The translations under genes were made by a program, and so were the position numbers. This document shows positions 1 to 7,116 of a DNA stretch of 39,429 bases, in pieces. Where the stretch lies: positions 1 to 39,429 of the forward strand of contig CAYYOO010000007.1 in assembly GCA_964473335.1 (NCBI GenBank). The letters run 5' to 3'. The number at the start of each line of letters is the position of its first letter. Within the stretch, counting starts at the first letter, position 1. The stretch comes from CAYZTD01 sp964473335 (GTDB lineage: Archaea; Thermoplasmatota; E2; DHVEG-1). Under the pieces are notes generated by a model. It had not been told where the DNA came from. It ran no database searches and was given only the letters and a program-made list of their open reading frames with translations.

Positions 1-57
1 CTAGCAACTATCTGCTTAGGCGGAGGAAATGCAGTACAAATGGTTATTGAGAGGTGA
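1..57 (+). CDS. Acetyl-CoA acetyltransferase (thiolase), C-terminal end only
   Basis: Only the last 18 codons are in the window, running into a TGA at 55-57. The residues ATICLGGGNAVQMVIER match the glycine-rich C-terminal loop of thiolases (family pattern A-T-x-C-x-G-G-G-x-G-x-x-x-x-x-E). A thiolase directly before 3-hydroxyacyl-CoA dehydrogenase and enoyl-CoA hydratase is the classical C4 beta-oxidation or acetoacetyl-CoA order, which supports the call. The stop codon overlaps the ribosome site of the next gene. The substrate range cannot be judged from this fragment. Confidence 0.8.
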   Translation, partial: LATICLGGGNAVQMVIER

Positions 58-65
58 AAAATAAA

Positions 66-920
66 ATGATGATTAAAAAAATTGGTGTAGTAGGCGCTGG
101 GCAAATGGGACATGGAATAGCTCTTGTTTCAGCAAAAGCAGGTCACGAAGTAATCTTACGCGATATCACAAAAGAATATGTTGAAAAAGGAATTGCAAAG
201 ATTGATAAGTTTTTAAGTAAAAGTGTAGCAAAGGAAAGAATAACTGAAGATGAAAAGAAAAAAATATTATTAAAAATAAAAGGGACTACTAACATTTCAG
301 ATATGAAGGAATGTGACATTGTAATAGAAGCAATATTTGAAAATGTAAAAGTAAAAAAAGAACTATTCAAAGAACTTGACGATGTCTGTAAAAAAGAATG
401 CATTCTTGCTAGTAACACTAGCACCATTCCAATAACTGATCTAGCAAGTGTCACAAAAAGACCAAAAAAATTCATTGGAATGCATTTTATGAATCCGGTA
501 CCAATAATGAAACTAGTTGAAGTAATACGTGGTCTTAGAACAGATGACGCAACTGCAAAAACAATTAATGATCTATCTGAAAAACTAGGTAAGATACCTG
601 TAGAAGTAAATGATGGACCAGGGTTTGTTAGTAACAGACTCTTAATGCCTATGATAAATGAAGCAGTATTTTGTTTGAATGAAGGAATTGGTACTGCTGA
701 AAATATTGACCAAGTAATGAAACTAGGAATGAATCATCCAATGGGTCCCTTGGCTCTAGCTGATTTAATCGGCCTGGATGTTGTACTTCACATTATGCAA
801 GTACTTTACGATGGCTTTAATGACTCAAAATATAGGCCATGTCCACTTCTAAAAAAGATGGTACAAGCTGGATTCTTAGGTAGAAAAACAGGCAAAGGGT
901 TTTATGATTATAATAAGTAG
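66..920 (+). CDS. hbd: 3-hydroxyacyl-CoA (3-hydroxybutyryl-CoA) dehydrogenase
   Basis: This enzyme oxidises (S)-3-hydroxyacyl-CoA to 3-oxoacyl-CoA with NAD(P)+, the third step of beta-oxidation. The N-terminal Rossmann motif GAGQMG is at residues 10-15. The catalytic His is in GMHFMNP, the Glu in KLVEVI, and the Asn in DGPGFVSNRLL. The C-terminal domain ends with the typical LGRKTGKGFYDY. Its length of 284 aa fits short-chain HBD. A GTG at 54 is in frame, but GAGGTGA at 51-57 sits 8 bases before ATG 66, so I place the start there (MMIKKIGVVG). It overlaps the thiolase terminus and is followed at once by enoyl-CoA hydratase, so the three genes form one operon. Assignment is secure to family and likely for C4 substrate. 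Confidence 0.94.
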   Translation: MMIKKIGVVGAGQMGHGIALVSAKAGHEVILRDITKEYVEKGIAKIDKFLSKSVAKERITEDEKKKILLKIKGTTNISDMKECDIVIEAIFENVKVKKELFKELDDVCKKECILASNTSTIPITDLASVTKRPKKFIGMHFMNPVPIMKLVEVIRGLRTDDATAKTINDLSEKLGKIPVEVNDGPGFVSNRLLMPMINEAVFCLNEGIGTAENIDQVMKLGMNHPMGPLALADLIGLDVVLHIMQVLYDGFNDSKYRPCPLLKKMVQAGFLGRKTGKGFYDYNK

Positions 921-929
921 GTGAAAAAT

Positions 930-1709
930 ATGGCTTATAAAAATATAATAATTAAAAAAAAAGATGGTATAGCTAAAATAATAATTAATAGGCCAAAAGT
1001 ACTAAATGCACTAAATCTAGAAACTATTACTGAACTATCTGATGCAGTTAAAGACCTTGAAAAAGATGAAAAAACAAAGGTAGCTATTCTCACTGGTGAA
1101 GGTAAAGCATTCATTGCTGGTGCTGATATTTCTCAGATGGCAGATATGACGCCACTTGAAGCAAAAACCTTTTCAGACAAAGGTCACTGTTTGCTCTCTA
1201 GAATTGAAAAATCACGCCTTCCTTTTATTGCAGCAGTAAATGGTTTTGCACTTGGTGGAGGATGTGAAACACTTATGGCATGTGATATAGTGATTGCAGG
1301 TAAAAATGCTAAACTAGGTCAGCCTGAAATAAACCTTGGGATAAGTCCTGGTTTTGGTGGAACTCAACGCCTTCCAAGGCTAGTCGGCCGCATGAAAGCA
1401 AAGGAACTACTTCTTACAGGAAGAAACATAGGTGCTGAGGAAGCACATGATATTGGTCTAGTAAACATGGTAGTTGATGATGATAAACTAATTGAAACAG
1501 CTGAAAAGATTGCAGGAAAGATTGCCTCAAAATCATCGGTTCAAACTAATTTTATAAAGGCTCTAGTAAACAAAGGAATGGATGTAGATCTTAGAACTGC
1601 AAACTCACTTGAGGTATCATATTTTTCAAGTAGTTTTTCAACTCATGACCAAAAGGAAGGTATGAAAGCGTTTCTTGAAAAAAGAAAAGCTAATTTTAAA
1701 GGAAAATAA
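930..1709 (+). CDS. Enoyl-CoA hydratase (crotonase)
   Basis: A crotonase-fold enzyme that hydrates trans-2-enoyl-CoA, for example crotonyl-CoA to 3-hydroxybutyryl-CoA. Both catalytic glutamates of true enoyl-CoA hydratases are present: Glu113 in GGGCETLMACD and Glu133 in GQPEINLGISPGFGGTQR. The oxyanion-hole segment FIAGADISQM is at about residues 61-70. The length of 259 aa is normal. An in-frame GTG at 921 exists, but TAGGTGA lies just upstream of ATG 930, which I use. It is the last gene of the thiolase-hbd-crotonase operon and is followed by a long T tract before the convergent GTPase gene. Confidence 0.93.
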   Translation: MAYKNIIIKKKDGIAKIIINRPKVLNALNLETITELSDAVKDLEKDEKTKVAILTGEGKAFIAGADISQMADMTPLEAKTFSDKGHCLLSRIEKSRLPFIAAVNGFALGGGCETLMACDIVIAGKNAKLGQPEINLGISPGFGGTQRLPRLVGRMKAKELLLTGRNIGAEEAHDIGLVNMVVDDDKLIETAEKIAGKIASKSSVQTNFIKALVNKGMDVDLRTANSLEVSYFSSSFSTHDQKEGMKAFLEKRKANFKGK

Positions 1710-1730
1710 TTTTTTTCTTTTTTTATTTTA
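1710..1730 (+). terminator. Oligo-T terminator after the hbd operon
   Basis: Immediately after the stop codon at 1707-1709 there is a nearly pure T run broken by one C. Archaeal RNA polymerase terminates at such non-template T tracts without a needed hairpin. It lies in the convergent junction with the MeaB-like gene. This is inferred from composition only. Confidence 0.45.
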
Positions 1731-2664
1731 AAATTTTACTAAGTATCTCTTCAGATGCGGTATATGGATCTAGTTCTTTTTTACTAATTTTATCAAGAAG
1801 TTCTTCAATTTTTTCTTTAAAGATACTTTCATCAAAAATAAAATTCATAAGCCGTTTTCTTATGATTTCAACTAATTCAGCTTCGTACCTAAGTCTTCTT
1901 TGTTTTTCAAACTTATTTGTTTTTTTTAGATATTTTTTATGTTCATCAATTTCTTTTAAAAGATCATCTATTCCTTTACTTTCTTTTGCAACGGTTGGAT
2001 GAACTGGTGTTTTTCTTTCTTTTTCTGAACACGTTATATCAACAAGGCTTTCAACTTCAGCAATAGTTTGCTCTACACCATCTCTATCAGCCTTATTTAC
2101 TACATAGATATCGGCAATTTCCATAACACCTGCTTTAAGTGTTTGAATGCTATCACCAAGGCCAGGGACCACTACAACTAGAGTTGTATCAGCAATTTTT
2201 ATTATATCTACTTCAGCTTGACCGACACCTACGGTTTCAACAATTACTACATCTTTACCTGATGCATCTAAGATTTCTACTACATCATAAACTGCACTAG
2301 TAAGTCCGCCTAGCATTCCGCGGGTGCCCATACTGCGAATAAAGACTCCATCATCCATTGCTAGTTGCATCATACGAACCCTATCGCCAAGTAGAGCACC
2401 ACCTGAAAAGGGGCTAGTTGGATCAATAGCTATTATTCCAACAGTTTTACCTTCTTTTCTAAAAAGTCTAGTAAGTTCACAAATCAGAGTACTTTTCCCG
2501 CTACCCATGACACCCGTGATACCTATCACATGGGCTTTACCTGTTTTTTTGTGTATTTCTTTCATAGCTTTTGTAGCAATTGGATCGTTATTTTCTGAAA
2601 GAGTGATAAGGCGAGCGATACTTCTAGGATCACCATTTAAAACCTTTTTTGCAATATTTTTCAT
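1723..2664 (-). CDS. meaB: MeaB/ArgK-type GTPase, chaperone of B12-dependent acyl-CoA mutase
   Basis: A G3E-family GTPase that loads intact adenosylcobalamin onto acyl-CoA mutases and protects or reactivates them. The Walker A GVMGSGKS is at residues 51-58, the GDRVRMM switch segment at 93-99, RSMGTRGMLGGL at 110-121, ETVGVGQAE at 143-151 and the guanine-specificity motif NKAD at 190-193. Its length of 313 aa matches stand-alone MeaB. The start ATG overlaps the last base of the mutase small-subunit stop (TAATG), so the two are translationally coupled. The switch segment reads SMGTRGM where many ArgK/MeaB proteins have SMATRGH; I attach no function to that. In IcmF-type enzymes this domain is fused to the mutase, but here it is separate. 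Confidence 0.92.
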   Translation of the reverse strand: MKNIAKKVLNGDPRSIARLITLSENNDPIATKAMKEIHKKTGKAHVIGITGVMGSGKSTLICELTRLFRKEGKTVGIIAIDPTSPFSGGALLGDRVRMMQLAMDDGVFIRSMGTRGMLGGLTSAVYDVVEILDASGKDVVIVETVGVGQAEVDIIKIADTTLVVVVPGLGDSIQTLKAGVMEIADIYVVNKADRDGVEQTIAEVESLVDITCSEKERKTPVHPTVAKESKGIDDLLKEIDEHKKYLKKTNKFEKQRRLRYEAELVEIIRKRLMNFIFDESIFKEKIEELLDKISKKELDPYTASEEILSKILK

Positions 2665-3056
2665 TATTTCACGTTCTTTTTGATGTAACTAACAATTTCT
2701 TCACAAGGTGTTCCTGGGCCAAAAACAGCTGAGATCCCTTCTTTTTTAAGTTTTGGGATATCCTCTTCAGGAATGATTCCACCGCCGAGAACCAAAACAT
2801 CGCTCATATTTTTTTCTTTTAGTAGCTTTGCAACATCAACAAAAAGAGTCATGTGCGCACCAGAAAGAAGGCTAAGTCCTACTACATCAACATCTTCCTG
2901 GATTGCTGCTTCAACAATCATATCCGCTGTTTGATGTAAGCCAGTATAAATTACTTCCATTCCTGAATCTCTAAGTGCTCGTGCAACAATCTTTGCACCA
3001 CGGTCGTGGCCGTCAAGACCTGGTTTTGCAATTAGTACTCTTATTTTTCTGTTCAT
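2664..3056 (-). CDS. B12-dependent acyl-CoA mutase, small (cobalamin-binding) subunit
   Basis: A 130-aa stand-alone cobalamin-binding domain. The DxHxxG motif is DGHDRG at residues 15-20, with His17 as the lower cobalt ligand. The downstream SxL (GLSLLSG, 60-66) and GGG (91-93) elements of the base-off/His-on fold follow. It partners the 557-aa catalytic subunit encoded at 3585-5258, giving a two-subunit enzyme like IcmAB, HcmAB or archaeal MCM. Given the active-site residues of the large subunit I lean towards isobutyryl-CoA mutase small subunit (IcmB-like). It is the first gene of an operon with meaB. An A/T-rich TATA candidate lies on the minus strand near 3108-3118. Confidence 0.9.
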   Translation of the reverse strand: MNRKIRVLIAKPGLDGHDRGAKIVARALRDSGMEVIYTGLHQTADMIVEAAIQEDVDVVGLSLLSGAHMTLFVDVAKLLKEKNMSDVLVLGGGIIPEEDIPKLKKEGISAVFGPGTPCEEIVSYIKKNVK

Positions 3057-3185
3057 AATATTTCCATGGTTCTCAATATGATTAAAATAGATAAATCATT
3101 TTTGTTTTTTTTTATATGCTATTTTACTAAGTTTTCTACACTTCAATGGTAAACTATATCTGAAGTCTGGTTATATACTTTTTAA

Positions 3186-3416
3186 ATGATTAATTACCTA
3201 TATAAAGAAGAGATAATTGAAATTAATAGATTATGTTTGGAAGCAAGTAATGAAAATGAAGAATTTATTATTTTACAACAAGATGATATCAATTTTATCT
3301 TAGATTTTGCCTCTGAAAATTTTAAGAAAAGATCAAAAGAAATTAAAAATATCATGAAATCAGAATATGGGAAATATATTGAAAAATGGTTAAGAGAAAA
3401 TTTTAATGAGCCTTAG
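3186..3416 (+). CDS. Small acidic protein of unknown function (76 aa)
   Basis: I do not recognise this protein. It is rich in Glu, Asn, Ile and Lys, has no membrane segment or cysteine pair, and looks mainly alpha-helical and soluble. The ATG at 3186 has no clear Shine-Dalgarno site. An ACTATAT element at 3153-3159 lies about 26 bases before the start, as expected for a leaderless archaeal mRNA. It sits alone on the plus strand between the two minus-strand mutase operons and is followed by a terminator-like T-rich region. Coding status rests on codon-like composition and the promoter, so confidence is moderate. Confidence 0.5.
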   Translation: MINYLYKEEIIEINRLCLEASNENEEFIILQQDDINFILDFASENFKKRSKEIKNIMKSEYGKYIEKWLRENFNEP

Positions 3417-3431
3417 AACAATAAAGAATTG

Positions 3432-3481
3432 ATTTTTTTCTACTCTCTACTAATTTTTTTAGAGAATATTTTTCTTTTTTT
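3432..3481 (+). terminator. T-rich terminator region with short inverted repeat
   Basis: After the 76-aa gene there are several T runs. TCTCT at 3444-3448 can pair with AGAGA at 3461-3465 across a T-rich loop, and a further T run ends near 3481. The rest of the gap to 3584 is T-rich with no gene that I can support. It probably serves as transcription end for the small gene, converging with the mutase operon. Confidence 0.4.
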
Positions 3482-3584
3482 GTTAAATACTTTTTTTTCA
3501 TTGTCATACTCACTTAATTGTATGTTAACATCTAATACTTATATTTTTTCTTTTTTAAGTTTGAAAATCTGATAGTTATGATCT

Positions 3585-5258
3585 CTAATATATTGCAGGT
3601 TCCTCATATTCACCAAAAACTTCACGCAACACTTGACATGTTTCACCAAGTGTTGCATAAGAATGCACACAATCAAGAATATGCGGCATCATATTTTCAT
3701 TTCCCTCAGCTGCCTTTCTTAAGTTTTTAAGATTACGCTCTACTTTTTGATTATTACGGTTTTTTCTAAGTTTATTCAAACGTTTGATCTGTCTTTCTTC
3801 ACCTTTTTCATCCATTTTTAGAATTGGTATGTCTGGTTCTTCATCTAGTTGATAGTTATTCACACCAACAACTGTTCTTTTGTTTTCATCTATTTCCTTT
3901 TGATATTTATATGCGGCTTGTGCTATTTCTCTTTGATAAAAACCTTTTTCAATAGCAGGTACTACTCCACCTAATTTTTCTACTCTATCCCAATATTTGT
4001 AGGTTTGTTCTTCCATTAAATCAGTGAGCCACTCAATGTAATATGAACCACCAAGAGGATCAATAGTGTTTGTAACTTCACTTTCATGGGCGATAATCTG
4101 CTGAGTACGAAGTGCAATTCTTACTGCTTTTTCAGAAGGAAGGGCAAGTGCTTCATCCATACTATTAGTATGTAAAGATTGTGTGCCACCAATAACAGCT
4201 GCTAGAGCCTGAATTGCAACACGAACAATATTTATTTCAGGCTGCTGAGCAGTAAGGCTGCATCCAGCGGTTTGAGTATGAAAACGCATTAGCATGCTTC
4301 TATCTTTTTTAGCACCAAGTTTTTTCATTTCTTTTGCCCATATTCTTCTTGCGGCTCTATATTTAGCAATTTCTTCGAAAAAATCGTTGTGTGCATTAAA
4401 AAAGAAACTAAGACGAGGTGCAAAATCATCGATTTTTAGACCTCTATTTAGTGCCCATTTAACATATTCAACACCATCACCAACGGTGAATGCTAGTTCT
4501 TGAACAGCTGTACTACCTGCTTCTCTAATGTGATACCCGGATATACTAATCGTGTTCCAGCGGGGAACATTTTTACTTCCATATTCAAAAGTATCAACAA
4601 TAAGCCTCATAGATGGCTCAGGTGGGAAAATATAGCTTTTTTGTGCGATATACTCCTTTAAAATATCGTTTTGAATTGTTCCGCCGATCACATTTTTAGA
4701 AATACCTCTGTTTTCAGCATTTGCAATATAAAATGCCCATACTATTGGCGCTGGACCATTGATAGTCATGCTAGTAGTTACTTTATCAATTGGAATATCG
4801 CTAAAAAGTATCTCCATATCTTCAAGGCTTGAAATCGCTACACCACATTTTCCAAATTCACCACGGGCAAGAGGATGATCAGTGTCATAACCATAGAGTG
4901 TTGGATAGTCAAAAGCAACAGAAAGACCTGTTTCACCGTGATTAAGTAGATACTTATATCGCTCGTTAGTTTCTTCAGCGCTTCCAAAACCAGCAAATTG
5001 TCTCATAGTCCAAAGCCTTCCTCTATGCATCGTAGGATACACACCACGTAGGAATGGATATTTACCTGGAAAACCAATGTCTTTTAGATAATCAAGTTTT
5101 GAGATATCAGTTGGATCATACAAATTTTTTATTTCATTTGATGATAGATTTTCAAATTTTTCTTTTCTTTCAGGATGTTTTTTAAGGATTTTATTGTAAC
5201 AATTTTTTTCCCAATTTTTCCTTTCTTTTCTTATTTTCTCAAGTTCTTTTTTATCCAT
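3585..5258 (-). CDS. icmA: B12-dependent acyl-CoA mutase, large subunit; isobutyryl-CoA mutase signature
   Basis: Catalytic TIM-barrel subunit of an adenosylcobalamin-dependent acyl-CoA mutase, 557 aa without a fused B12 domain. The family core is clear: RLWTMRQFAGFGSAEETN (81-98), GLSVAFDYPT (111-120), GTIQNDILKEYIAQ (193-206), SISGYHIREAG and HTQTAG. The residues that set substrate in this family are Phe88 (MRQFAG) and Gln206 (EYIAQK). Methylmalonyl-CoA mutases have Tyr89 and Arg207 there, while isobutyryl-CoA mutase has Phe80 and Gln198, with the same spacing of 118. This points to isobutyryl-CoA <-> n-butyryl-CoA rather than methylmalonyl-CoA <-> succinyl-CoA. Annotation pipelines would probably call it methylmalonyl-CoA mutase. 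Its ATG overlaps the stop of the adenosyltransferase gene by one base. Confidence 0.88.
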   Translation of the reverse strand: MDKKELEKIRKERKNWEKNCYNKILKKHPERKEKFENLSSNEIKNLYDPTDISKLDYLKDIGFPGKYPFLRGVYPTMHRGRLWTMRQFAGFGSAEETNERYKYLLNHGETGLSVAFDYPTLYGYDTDHPLARGEFGKCGVAISSLEDMEILFSDIPIDKVTTSMTINGPAPIVWAFYIANAENRGISKNVIGGTIQNDILKEYIAQKSYIFPPEPSMRLIVDTFEYGSKNVPRWNTISISGYHIREAGSTAVQELAFTVGDGVEYVKWALNRGLKIDDFAPRLSFFFNAHNDFFEEIAKYRAARRIWAKEMKKLGAKKDRSMLMRFHTQTAGCSLTAQQPEINIVRVAIQALAAVIGGTQSLHTNSMDEALALPSEKAVRIALRTQQIIAHESEVTNTIDPLGGSYYIEWLTDLMEEQTYKYWDRVEKLGGVVPAIEKGFYQREIAQAAYKYQKEIDENKRTVVGVNNYQLDEEPDIPILKMDEKGEERQIKRLNKLRKNRNNQKVERNLKNLRKAAEGNENMMPHILDCVHSYATLGETCQVLREVFGEYEEPAIY

Positions 5259-5830
5259 TAATAGTCACATCCTTTTCGTGCTTGAACGCCTTTTTGATAG
5301 GGATGCTTGATTTCAAGCATCTCGGTTACATAATCAGCAATTTTCATGATTTCCTTATTTGCGTATCTCCCAGTTAGTACAAGTTCAAGACCTTCTGGTT
5401 TATTTTCAACTAGGTCTAATACTTCATCTAGACCTATTAAATTAAAATCAACTGCCACGTTTATTTCATCGAGAATTATCATATCAAACTTATTACTTTC
5501 AATTAGTTCTTTAGCTTTAGTAAAACCTTTTCGTGCTAGATCAATATCAATGTTTTCAGGATTTTCTTTATTTACAAACTCATCTCTACCATGTTGAGAG
5601 TAAGTAAAATTTTTGATATCATCAATTGTTACTAGTTCACAATATTTTCTTCCCTTCATGAATTGGATCATATAAACCTTTGAATTGTTACCAGCACAAC
5701 GCACCCCTAGGCCTATTGCAGCAGTTGTTTTTCCTTTGCCGTTACCGGTATAAACATGAACATATCCTTTCTTCAAATAGAACTCCCCTAGTATTTTGTA
5801 ATCAGCTTTTTTGTTATATTTCTTTCTCAA
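5258..5830 (-). CDS. cobO: Cob(I)yrinic acid a,c-diamide adenosyltransferase (CobA/BtuR type)
   Basis: Transfers the adenosyl group of ATP to Co(I) corrinoid to make adenosylcobalamin. The P-loop GNGKGKTT is at residues 29-36 after the family start GYVHVYTGN. FDMIILDEINVAVDF is the Walker B region, and LELVLTGR plus VTEMLEIKHPYQKGVQAR close the CobA-type fold. It is 190 aa, as usual. It forms a TAATG-coupled pair with the mutase large subunit, so its job is probably to supply cofactor directly to that mutase. The promoter must lie in the 40-base gap to the divergent acyl-CoA dehydrogenase. Confidence 0.93.
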   Translation of the reverse strand: MRKKYNKKADYKILGEFYLKKGYVHVYTGNGKGKTTAAIGLGVRCAGNNSKVYMIQFMKGRKYCELVTIDDIKNFTYSQHGRDEFVNKENPENIDIDLARKGFTKAKELIESNKFDMIILDEINVAVDFNLIGLDEVLDLVENKPEGLELVLTGRYANKEIMKIADYVTEMLEIKHPYQKGVQARKGCDY

Positions 5831-5860
5831 TATTTTGTGGTTTTTCTACTATTGACGTAT

Positions 5861-5873
5861 AGAAACCTTTATG
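5861..5873 (+). promoter_or_regulatory. Archaeal BRE/TATA promoter of acyl-CoA dehydrogenase
   Basis: GAAACCTTTATG resembles a BRE plus TATA element. Its centre is about 27 bases before ATG 5898, so transcription would start at or next to that codon and give a leaderless mRNA. This supports choosing 5898 rather than the first in-frame ATG at 5871, which lies within the box. Inference from spacing. Confidence 0.5.
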
Positions 5874-5897
5874 TTTAGCGATTTTATTCGAAAGCTC

Positions 5898-7037
5898 ATG
5901 AAATTAGAACTTAATGATCAACAAAAAATGATACAAAAAATGGTGCGAGAGTTTGCAGAAAAAGAAATAGCTCCAGTTGCTCAAGAACTTGATGAAAAAG
6001 GAGAATATCCACATAAAATTCTGAAGAAGATGGCAAAGCTTGGTCTTCTTGGAATAGTTATTCCAAAAGAATATGGTGGGGCAGGTCTTGATATCATAAG
6101 TTATGCAATAATTATTGAGGAGATATCAAAGAAATGTGCTTCCACTGGCGTTATCACTTCAGTTCATAATTCATTGGTTTCTTATCCAATTATGAAACTT
6201 GGGACTGATGAACAAAAAAAGAAATATCTTCCAATTCTAGCTAAAGGCGAACAAATCGGTGCTTTTGCTGGAACTGAACCAAATGCCGGTTCAGATCTTG
6301 GAGGAATGCAGACGACAGCAAAATTGAAAGGTGATAAATACATAATTAATGGCGATAAAACATTTATAACAAGTGGTCCTGAAGCTGGAATTTTTATTGT
6401 GTTTGCTGTAACTGATAAAGAAAAAGGTGCAAAAGGAATAAGTGCTTTTATTGTAGAAAAAGAGTTCAAAGGCTTTAAGGTAGGCGGCATCTTTGATAAA
6501 ATGGGTATTAATGCAAATCTTGTTTCAGAACTTGTTTTTGAAGATATGGAAGTTCCAAAAGAAAATCTTCTCGGTAAAGAAGGAGATGGTTTTAAAATAG
6601 CTCTTTCCACACTAGATGGTGGAAGGATTGGAATAGCATCGCAAGCCGTTGGAATTGCTCAAGCCGCACTTGAAGAAAGTATTGAATATGCAAAACAAAG
6701 ACAGCAGTTCGGTAGGCCCATTGCTAAATTCCAAGCAATCCAGTGGATGATAGCAGAGATGGCTACAAAAATTGAAGCTGCACGATTCCTAGTTTATAAT
6801 GCAGCTAGTGCAAAGGATAAAGGCGGTCGTTTCTCAAAAGAGGCGGCTATGGCAAAACTCTTTGCTAGTGAAACTGCGATGGATGCTGTAATTAAAGGTG
6901 TTCAAATCCATGGTGGATATGGTTACACTAAAGAATACACTATAGAACGATTGTTCCGTGATGCAAAAATAACTGAGATCTATGAAGGAACAAGTGAAGT
7001 TCAAAAGATGGTTATTGCTGGAAGTTTACTGAGATAA
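5898..7037 (+). CDS. Acyl-CoA dehydrogenase, short-chain/butyryl-CoA type
   Basis: FAD enzyme that forms 2-enoyl-CoA and passes electrons to EtfAB. The N-terminal helical domain (VREFAEKEIAPVA), the FAD/substrate segment (GAFAGTEPNAGSDLGGM), the QFGRPIAKFQAIQ motif and the C-terminal IHGGYGYTKEY all match the family. The catalytic base is Glu in EIYEGTSEVQK, the position used by short- and medium-chain and butyryl-CoA dehydrogenases. Isovaleryl-CoA dehydrogenases use a Glu elsewhere and lack it here. I start at MKLELNDQQ, giving 379 aa, because the upstream ATG at 5871 lies in the promoter. With acyl-CoA synthetase and EtfBA downstream it is the likely first oxidation step for butyryl-CoA. 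Confidence 0.92.
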   Translation: MKLELNDQQKMIQKMVREFAEKEIAPVAQELDEKGEYPHKILKKMAKLGLLGIVIPKEYGGAGLDIISYAIIIEEISKKCASTGVITSVHNSLVSYPIMKLGTDEQKKKYLPILAKGEQIGAFAGTEPNAGSDLGGMQTTAKLKGDKYIINGDKTFITSGPEAGIFIVFAVTDKEKGAKGISAFIVEKEFKGFKVGGIFDKMGINANLVSELVFEDMEVPKENLLGKEGDGFKIALSTLDGGRIGIASQAVGIAQAALEESIEYAKQRQQFGRPIAKFQAIQWMIAEMATKIEAARFLVYNAASAKDKGGRFSKEAAMAKLFASETAMDAVIKGVQIHGGYGYTKEYTIERLFRDAKITEIYEGTSEVQKMVIAGSLLR

Positions 7038-7116
7038 AAAATATAAAAATTTTTATCTTATATTTTCATCATAATCACAATAATAGAATAATAAATTGAA
7101 TAGTAGGTATGATACA

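Noticed and set aside
3417..3584. Regulatory RNA or second small gene
   Set aside because: Only T-rich tracts and a weak inverted repeat are visible; no open frame with a ribosome site and no stable structure by eye.
3585..5258. 2-hydroxyisobutyryl-CoA mutase (HcmA)
   Set aside because: That enzyme has Ile at the position where this protein has Phe88.
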